Below are positions 37,224-44,541 of a stretch of DNA of 44,541 nt, one piece after another (positions within the stretch are counted from its first letter, which is position 1; the number at the start of each line of letters is the position of its first letter). The notes under the pieces were generated by a model that was not told the origin of the DNA, searched no databases, and saw nothing but the letters and a program-made list of their open reading frames with translations. The stretch spans positions 1 to 44,541 of the forward strand of contig CAIYPF010000100.1 of assembly GCA_903928015.1 (NCBI GenBank), read 5' to 3'. This DNA comes from an uncultured Gammaproteobacteria bacterium (GTDB taxonomy: Bacteria > Pseudomonadota > Gammaproteobacteria > Pseudomonadales > UBA5518). The position numbers were made by a program, and so were the translations under genes.

Positions 37224-37658
37224 TCAGGCAGATGCCGCGCGGGCGATCTCGCGGATGCGACTCACCATGGCGCGCAGGCCATTTCCTCTGGTGGGGCTGA
37301 GGTGGGAGAGCAGATCGAGCTGCCCGAAATAGCCCTCGACATCGTAGGCCAGCACTGCCTCGGGCTGTTTGCCTTCGAAAGCAGCGAGCACCAAAGCAAT
37401 CAGACCGCGCACGATGTGGGCATCGCTGTCGATGCGGAAATGGAGCAAGCCGTCGGCGTCTTGGGAGGCATCCAGCCACACCTGGCTCTGGCAGCCACGC
37501 ACGAGTCGATCCTCGCGCTTGTCGGCCTCCTGCATGCCGGGAACCTGCCGTCCCAACTCGATGATGTAGCGGTAGCGATCCTCCCAGCCATCGAGAAATC
37601 CCAGCGCGTCGACGATGTCGGCATCACTGATGCCGGTACCGAATGGATGGTCAGCCAC
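37224..37658 (-). CDS. sufE: SufE sulfur acceptor
   Basis: A 144-residue SufE-family protein. FLDGWEDRYRYIIELGRQVPGM and RLVRGCQSQVWL (acceptor Cys56) are hallmark motifs. It takes persulfide from SufS and raises its activity. The start is GTG 37658, supported by AGGGGAG eight bases upstream; no ATG gives a sensible length. It is the last gene of the minus-strand SUF operon, 35 bases after sufT. Confidence 0.93.
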   Translation of the reverse strand: MADHPFGTGISDADIVDALGFLDGWEDRYRYIIELGRQVPGMQEADKREDRLVRGCQSQVWLDASQDADGLLHFRIDSDAHIVRGLIALVLAAFEGKQPEAVLAYDVEGYFGQLDLLSHLSPTRGNGLRAMVSRIREIARAASA

Positions 37659-37693
37659 CGTCTGAACTCCCCTGCCGTTCTGCAGCACGCAGC

Positions 37694-38227
37694 CTAGAAA
37701 AACATGCCTGTCTCGAGCCGCGCCTCGTCGGACATCCGCTCGCGCGACCACGGCGGATCGAAGACCAGATCCACGTCCACTTCCCTGACGTGGGGAACTT
37801 TGGCGAGCCTGTACTTGACGTCGGAAACCAGGACCGGGCCCATGCCGCAACCCGGCGCGGTCAGGGTCATGCTGATCCGCACCAGACCGTGCTCCTGCTC
37901 CACGGAAATGCCGTATACCAGCCCCAACTCCACGATATCCACGGGAATCTCGGGGTCGTAGATGGACTTGAGCGCCTGCCGGAGCTGGGACTCATCGATG
38001 CGCCCGTCGGCAGGCGGCGTGAAGTCGAACTCGATGGGCTCCAAGCCAAGCGCGTCGGCATCGGTGCCATCCACCCGCGCCATGTTGCCGTTCAGGGTGA
38101 CGGTATAGCTGCCGCCCAGCGACTGCGTGATCGTGACGAAAGTATCGCGCGGGATTGTGACCGGCGTGCCCACCGGCACCAGTCGGGCCGGGCAGTCGCG
38201 CGTCGTGACCACCATGCGGCGTTCCAT
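37694..38227 (-). CDS. sufT: SufT family Fe-S assembly protein (DUF59/MIP18)
   Basis: A 177-residue protein. The N-terminal part (MVVTTRDCPARLVPVGTPVTIPRDTFVTITQSLGGSYTVTLNGNMARV) is the SufT-specific region, and the C-terminal half (ALKSIYDPEIPVDIVELGLVYGI...LTAPGCGMGPVLVSDVKYRLAKV) is the DUF59/MIP18 domain with its conserved Cys. SufT is linked to Fe-S cluster maturation when demand is high. The ATG at 38227 overlaps the sufA-like stop as TGATG. Confidence 0.9.
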   Translation of the reverse strand: MERRMVVTTRDCPARLVPVGTPVTIPRDTFVTITQSLGGSYTVTLNGNMARVDGTDADALGLEPIEFDFTPPADGRIDESQLRQALKSIYDPEIPVDIVELGLVYGISVEQEHGLVRISMTLTAPGCGMGPVLVSDVKYRLAKVPHVREVDVDLVFDPPWSRERMSDEARLETGMFF

Positions 38228-38592
38228 CAGGCGCCGGGCTCGCGGATGTTGAAGCTCTCGCCACAGCCGCAGTGGTCCTGGGCGTTCGGGTTCTCGAACT
38301 TCAAGAGGAAGTTCAGACCCTCGCGGACGTAGTCGACCGTGGTGCCCTGCAGCACAGGGATGGAGCCACGATCCACCAGAATCGGAACATCACCGTCCAG
38401 CAGCAGGGGCAGATCGCTATCTGCAGCCGACTCGGCGATATCAACCACGTACATATAGCCCGTGCATCCGCTTTCCTTCACGCGAAGACGAATGCCCGCA
38501 GCGGCCGTCCCGGCGAGCTTCTGGCGAAAATGGCGGATGGCGGCCGGCGTCACGTGCACCGGGCAACCGGGGTCGATGTGCTGGACACTCAT
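38227..38592 (-). CDS. sufA: SufA/IscA-type A-type carrier
   Basis: A 121-residue HesB/IscA/SufA protein. The three conserved cysteines are C43 (ESGCTGYMYVVDI), C108 and C110 (HCGCGESF). It carries Fe-S clusters from the SufBCD scaffold to targets. The start at 38592 (MSVQHIDPGC) has GAGG upstream and is family-length; the frame to 38730 lies inside sufS. In E. coli sufA is the first gene of the operon, whereas here it follows sufS. Assignment as SufA rather than IscA rests on operon context. Confidence 0.9.
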   Translation of the reverse strand: MSVQHIDPGCPVHVTPAAIRHFRQKLAGTAAAGIRLRVKESGCTGYMYVVDIAESAADSDLPLLLDGDVPILVDRGSIPVLQGTTVDYVREGLNFLLKFENPNAQDHCGCGESFNIREPGA

Positions 38593-38602
38593 GGCTGGTA
38601 CC

Positions 38603-39832
38603 TCAGAGGAATGTCTGTACTTTGCGCAAGGCAGTGAAGAAACGCTCCACGTCCTCGTGCGTGTTGTATAGCGCGAAGGACGCACGCACCGTTCCGGGAA
38701 TCCCGAATCGCGCCATTGCCGGCTGCGCACAGTGATGCCCGGTGCGTACCGCCACCCCCTGACGATCGAGGAGGGTTCCGACGTCGTGCGGATGCCCGCC
38801 GTCGAGCAGAAAACTCAGCACGGCAACCTTGTGCGCGGCGCGCCCGACGAGGCGGAAGCCAGGCATGGCCCCGGCGAGTTCGAGCGCGTGCGCGAGCAAT
38901 GCGTCTTCGTGCGCGGCCATGGCCTTGCGGTCGATCCCGCGGAGATAACGCACCGCAGCACCAAGACCGACAGCGCCGGCAATATGGGGAGTGCCCGCCT
39001 CGAACCGGTACGGGAGGCCCGCATAGGTGGTGCGCTCGAAACTGACGGTCTCGATCATCTCTCCGCCACCTTGCCAGGGCGGCATGGACTCGAGCAGTTC
39101 CCGCCGACCGAAGAGACCGCCTATGCCCGTTGGGCCGTACATCTTGTGGCCGGAAAACGCGAGAAAATCCACGTCCAGGGCCTGAACGTCGACCTCGAGA
39201 TGGGCGACCGACTGCGCGCCGTCGATCAGTACCACGGCACCTGCCGCGTGAGCGCGCGAGATGATGTCCGCGACCGGATGAATGCTACCCATGGCATTGG
39301 AGACATGTTCCAGCGCCACCAGCCGGGTACGCGGCCCGAGCAACTGCCCGAAGGCATCCATGTCGAGTTCCGCCGTGGCCGTTACCGGGATCGGTACGAC
39401 ACGCGCGCCTGTCGCCTCCGCCGCCATCTGCCAGGGAACAATGTTCGAGTGGTGCGCCAGACCCGAGACCAGTATCTCGTCACCGGGCTGCAGGCGTGGA
39501 CGCGCATAACACTGCGCGACGAGATTGATCGACTCGGTGGTGCCGCGCGTGAAGATCAGTTGTTCCGGCGTGGGGGAATTGATGTATCCCGCCACCAACG
39601 CCCTCGCCTCCTCGAAGGCTGTGGTCGCGCGATCGGCAAGCAGGTGCGCACCGCGATGCACATTGGAATTGATGCGCTTGTAGTAGTCCTCGACGGCCTC
39701 GATGACCGCGAGAGGCTTCTGGGTGGTGGCCGCGTTATCGAGGTACACCAGCGGCTGCCCGTGCACGGTCTGCGCGAGCAACGGGAAGTCCGCGCGCCTG
39801 GCTGCCGCATCAAACGAGGCGGCGCTCGTCAT
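38603..39832 (-). CDS. sufS: Cysteine desulfurase SufS
   Basis: A 409-residue PLP-dependent desulfurase. PLP Lys230 is in FSGHKMYGPTGIGGL, catalytic Cys368 in RTGHHCAQP, and VYLDNAATTQKP, HRGAHLLADRAT and SGLAHHSNIVPW are group II (SufS) features. It turns cysteine into alanine and passes persulfide to SufE. The ATG at 39832 overlaps the sufD stop as ATGA. The in-frame extension to 40042 lies inside sufD and lacks homology. Confidence 0.96.
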   Translation of the reverse strand: MTSAASFDAAARRADFPLLAQTVHGQPLVYLDNAATTQKPLAVIEAVEDYYKRINSNVHRGAHLLADRATTAFEEARALVAGYINSPTPEQLIFTRGTTESINLVAQCYARPRLQPGDEILVSGLAHHSNIVPWQMAAEATGARVVPIPVTATAELDMDAFGQLLGPRTRLVALEHVSNAMGSIHPVADIISRAHAAGAVVLIDGAQSVAHLEVDVQALDVDFLAFSGHKMYGPTGIGGLFGRRELLESMPPWQGGGEMIETVSFERTTYAGLPYRFEAGTPHIAGAVGLGAAVRYLRGIDRKAMAAHEDALLAHALELAGAMPGFRLVGRAAHKVAVLSFLLDGGHPHDVGTLLDRQGVAVRTGHHCAQPAMARFGIPGTVRASFALYNTHEDVERFFTALRKVQTFL

Positions 39833-41108
39833 GTCAGCGCCTCCGGTGCACGGCTGCCAAACCACTCCCTCAAACCGGCATCCATAAGTGCCTGTACCGG
39901 CGCGAGCTCGACGCCGGCGAAGAGCGCATTGACGAAGCCGAAGGCAAGCAACACCTCTGCCTCCTCTCGGGCGATACCACGCGACTGCAGGTAATACAGG
40001 CTTTTTTCGTCGATGCGGCTGACGGTCGCTCCATGCGAGCACTTCACATCATCGGCGTAGATTTCGAGTTCAGGCTTGGTGTCCACCTCCGCCCGGTCGC
40101 TGAGCAGCAGGTTGCGGTTGGAAAGGTCCGCACTGGTCTTCTGCGCGCCGGGACGGATGAGAATCCGCCCGTTGAATACCGCACGCGCCTCGTCATCGAC
40201 GATGCCGCGACAGATCTCGCGCGTCGTGCAATGCGGAGACTCGTGCTCCACAGTGGTGTGGAGGTCGACCAACTGGCTGCGGCGCGCAAGATACACCGCA
40301 TCGAGTGCGGCATCGGCACCGGGCCCGCGGTGACGCAGCCGGACATCGAGGCGCTTCAGACGGGAGCCGGTCGCAAGAACAAAGCCGCGGTACGCGGACG
40401 CATCGCGCAGATCGACGTGCACGCCACCGATATGCACAGCCTCTTCGGCGTCGAGTTGCAGGCGGATATGACGCAGCTGCGCTCCGGGCTGCAGATCGAT
40501 CTCGGTGAGGCCCGTCACAAATGCCGCGGCGCCACCGGGAAAGTGCTCAACAAGCGTGAGTTCGGAACGCGCACCCGCAACCAGAAGCAGCCGCTGCGCC
40601 CATGCGCAACCCGCGGCAGCATCGTCACCGAGATGGACGACACAGAGGGGACGAGGCGCAATGGTGCCCTCCTCCAGATGCACGAGCACGGCATCTTCGG
40701 TCCAGCAGGCGGCAAGCGCTGCAAAGGGGTTAGCCGTACCCGACGCTATGGAACCGAAGCGCTCGCGCAAGTGTTCGGGCGCATCGGCCAGACGATGGAT
40801 CTGCAGGCCGGATACCGGCTCGACGCGCGAGGCCTCGGCGTCGAAACGCCCGTTGCGAAAGACCAGGTAATCGGCCTCCAGGCCGGCAATGCGGTGATCC
40901 ACCCCGCCACTGGCGTGCGGCGGAACACGCAGCCAGGATCCCGACTCCAGCGCATCGAGCGAGGTGTACTTCCACTCCTCGGTCTTGCGTCCGGGCCAGT
41001 CCGAGACAAGCCATGCGGCACGCGATGCGCGCCTCGCCCCGGAGAACCAATCGCCAGCGTCAGCGCCACCATAGAGCGCCGCAGCGGCCTGCCGGTCGAA
41101 GTCCCCCA

Positions 41109-41109
<1 letters not shown>
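39829..41109 (-). CDS. sufD: SufD Fe-S scaffold subunit
   Basis: A 426-residue SufD. SDWPGRKTEEWKYTSLDAL near the N-terminus and the C-terminal half with HGATVSRIDEKSLYYLQSRGI are hallmark features; the core is the beta-helix shared with SufB. It forms the SufBC2D complex and is needed for iron entry. It overlaps sufC by one base at the TGATG junction and sufS by four bases. Confidence 0.95.
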
Positions 41110-41873
<764 letters not shown>

Positions 41874-41918
41874 CCCGTGAACCTCAACGCGCCACGCCCG
41901 CAGGGGCTGCGCTCCAGT

Positions 41919-41938
41919 GCTCCGCTACGGCGCGAAGC
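41919..41938 (-). other. Intercistronic hairpin between sufB and sufC
   Basis: On the minus strand GCTTCGC (41932-41938) pairs with GCGGAGC (41919-41925), seven pairs including one G-U, around a 6-nt loop in the 80-bp gap. Both flanking genes are in the same operon; the hairpin may affect processing or relative expression. Low confidence. Confidence 0.3.
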
Positions 41939-41953
41939 GAACCTCTTGGCAAC

Positions 41954-43390
<1,437 letters not shown>

Positions 43391-43401
43391 GGGCAGGTTC
43401 C

Positions 43402-43842
43402 TCAGGCCGCGCTGGCGGCAGCCTCGGCGCTGGCGCGGGCTTCGTGGCGCTGCAGCAGGTCGGCCAGAGTGATCCCGGCCAGAAAGCTCTGCAGATTCTC
43501 GCTGAGGTCGCTCCAGAGATGGTGCGTAAGGCAGGTATCGCCCTGCTGGCAATCCCCCCTGCCCTCGCAGCGGGTGACGTCGATGCGCTCATTAACGGCA
43601 TCGATGATCTGGGCAACACTTATGTCGGAAAGCGGCCTGCCGGCGCGGTAACCGCCGCCGGGCCCGCGGGCGCTGGCAACGAGTCCGCTGCGACGCAGGC
43701 AGGCGAAAAGCTGCTCGAGGTAAGACAGGGAAAGCCCCTGACGGGACGCGATATCGGCAAGCCTGAGCGGCCGCTGACCGGAATGCAGCGCCAGATCGAG
43801 CATCGCTGTCACAGCGTAACGGCCTCGGGTGGTGAGTTGCAT
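43402..43842 (-). CDS. iscR: IscR-type Rrf2 Fe-S regulator of the SUF operon
   Basis: A 146-residue Rrf2-family regulator. Cluster ligands C92, C98, C104 and H107 ([19 protein letters not shown]) sit at the same positions as in E. coli IscR; the helix-turn-helix is [29 protein letters not shown]. With a [2Fe-2S] cluster it would repress its own operon; loss of the cluster raises SUF expression. Start 43842 lies downstream of the candidate promoter, so the frame to 43908 cannot be translated from it. First gene of iscR-sufBCDSATE. Confidence 0.95.
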   Translation of the reverse strand: MQLTTRGRYAVTAMLDLALHSGQRPLRLADIASRQGLSLSYLEQLFACLRRSGLVASARGPGGGYRAGRPLSDISVAQIIDAVNERIDVTRCEGRGDCQQGDTCLTHHLWSDLSENLQSFLAGITLADLLQRHEARASAEAAASAA

Positions 43843-43877
43843 GGCGGCCTTGCCCTCATGGCGTTGGATCGGGCCGC

Positions 43878-43912
43878 AGTATAGCCAATACCCCACTACG
43901 CCGATCAACTAA
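43878..43912 (-). promoter_or_regulatory. iscR promoter and IscR type 1-like operator
   Basis: On the minus strand the 25-bp segment 43912-43888 has half-sites TTAGTTGA and TAGTGGGGTAT. Compared with the E. coli type 1 IscR consensus about 18 of 25 positions agree, with mismatches clustered in the centre. A -10-like TATACT is at 43878-43883 and a -35-like TTGATC at 43903-43908 (19-bp spacer), so the operator overlaps the -35 region. Predicted start is near 43871, about 29 nt before the iscR ATG. This implies autoregulation of the whole SUF operon. Confidence 0.65.
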
Positions 43913-43940
43913 AAACCCGAGTCCGTTACTGGGTCTTTTT
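43911..43940 (-). terminator. Intrinsic terminator upstream of iscR
   Basis: On the minus strand ACCCAGT and ACTCGGGT (one bulged C) form a 7-bp stem with a 5-nt loop, flanked by A5 and T5. It lies 8 bases after the stop of the right-edge gene, and its T-tract runs into the IscR operator. The A/T flanks make it bidirectional in principle. The most canonical terminator in the window. Confidence 0.75.
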
Positions 43941-43948
43941 ACCGCCCA

Positions 43949-44541
43949 TCAAGGCAATCCGAATTCAGGCCACTTGCCCAGCACATAGGTCTGGCAGTTA
44001 CCCCAGCCGGTGGCGCCGGTGTGATGATCGTGGACACGAATCAGGCAGTCGCGGAACTGGTTGAGGCGCGCGAGACTCTCCGGGCTGGAGCAATCCGCGA
44101 AGTACTCGCCCTCTACCTGCAGCGGCCCCCGCCAGGAGCCGTGATGCTTGCCGTCGAAACCATGGTAAAGGCCCGCACCCAGATGGAAGCCTGTCTCGCT
44201 CACGGCTTCGGCGGTCAGCAGACGTTCGGAGCCATCGGCCATCTGCACCCGGAACTCGCCACCGAGCAGCCGGAGCGTCGCCGGATCGAAGCGCAACCGG
44301 GGGCTCATCCCCACCAGTGGTTCCCTCCGCCCGTCCGCGTGCTCATAGCCTCCCTGGATCCGCTCGTGCCGGAAACCCGGGCCGCTGTAGTTCAGGTAGT
44401 ACTGGTGGAAGGCATACGTGGGGCCGTCGGGACGCTGGAAGTACAGCGGGTTCCAGACCGCGAGCGCGCTGGGAACACGTCCGTCCATCGGGTCCGGCGC
44501 GAGATCAGGGATCCTCACGCCAACATCCGGGCGAATCCCCC
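43949..44541 (-). CDS. Uncharacterised protein, 5' end outside window
   Basis: The frame is open to the right edge, so the GTG at 44518 may be internal; about 197 residues are visible. The sequence has no TM or signal peptide and is rich in aromatic and His residues: ALAVWNPLYFQRPDGPTYAFHQYYLNYSGPGFRHERIQGGYEHADGR, GAGLYHGFDGKHHGSWRGPLQVEGEYF, and RDCLIRVHDHHTGATGWGNCQTYVLGKWPEFGLP at the C-terminus. It resembles the beta-rich C-terminal half of large uncharacterised environmental proteins, but I cannot name the family. It ends 8 bases before a terminator, so it is not part of the SUF operon. Confidence 0.7.
   Translation of the reverse strand, partial: GIRPDVGVRIPDLAPDPMDGRVPSALAVWNPLYFQRPDGPTYAFHQYYLNYSGPGFRHERIQGGYEHADGRREPLVGMSPRLRFDPATLRLLGGEFRVQMADGSERLLTAEAVSETGFHLGAGLYHGFDGKHHGSWRGPLQVEGEYFADCSSPESLARLNQFRDCLIRVHDHHTGATGWGNCQTYVLGKWPEFGLP

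Overview
The window is a GC-rich, densely coded stretch from a gammaproteobacterium. The gene set (Lap-type adhesin control, IscR-regulated SUF operon, fds-type formate dehydrogenase, GMC and CoA-transferase catabolic genes) fits a marine or environmental heterotroph, perhaps of the Halieaceae/Cellvibrionales type; that placement is inference. I see no rRNA, tRNA, CRISPR array, insertion sequence or prophage. About 32 protein genes are supported. No gene-free stretch exceeds 300 bases; the longest is about 258 (9182-9439).

Region 1 (1-7365) is a Lap-type biofilm adhesion module. It holds the C-terminal end of a large type I secreted adhesin, which carries 44 visible copies of a Ser-Pro-Thr tripeptide and a C-terminal secretion domain. 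A small conserved protein follows, then on the other strand a LapD-like c-di-GMP receptor and a LapG-like periplasmic cysteine protease, and divergently a LapE/TolC-like outer membrane channel. The adhesin N-terminus (with any LapG cleavage site) and the LapB/LapC transporter parts are not in the window. A diguanylate cyclase with an intact active site and I-site lies at 9440-11152.

Region 2 (7374-19517) holds a quinone oxidoreductase/SDR pair, the diguanylate cyclase, and a five-gene minus-strand run: a GldA/GldF/GldG-like ABC system, a DUF4340 protein and heme A synthase. A secreted HELVH metalloprotease and a CoA-transferase follow. Region 3 (19669-24434) has a GMC oxidoreductase, a coniferyl-aldehyde-type dehydrogenase, an alpha/beta hydrolase and a lipoprotein.

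Region 4 (24453-33454, minus strand) is a complete glutathione-dependent formaldehyde-to-CO2 route: adhC, fghA, a fused fdsG-fdsB, fdsA, fdhD/fdsC and fdsD, followed by a luciferase-like oxidoreductase. Region 5 (33585-37183) has a thioesterase, a LysM lytic transglycosylase and a C69/secernin-like hydrolase. Region 6 (37224-43842, minus strand) is a full SUF iron-sulfur operon, iscR-sufB-C-D-S-A-T-E, with an IscR-type operator and promoter just upstream. The iron-sulfur-rich formate dehydrogenase next door is an obvious client. The right edge cuts an uncharacterised gene.

Gene ends are tightly packed, with many ATGA or TGATG overlaps. Several convergent pairs share a short hairpin built from both stop codons.
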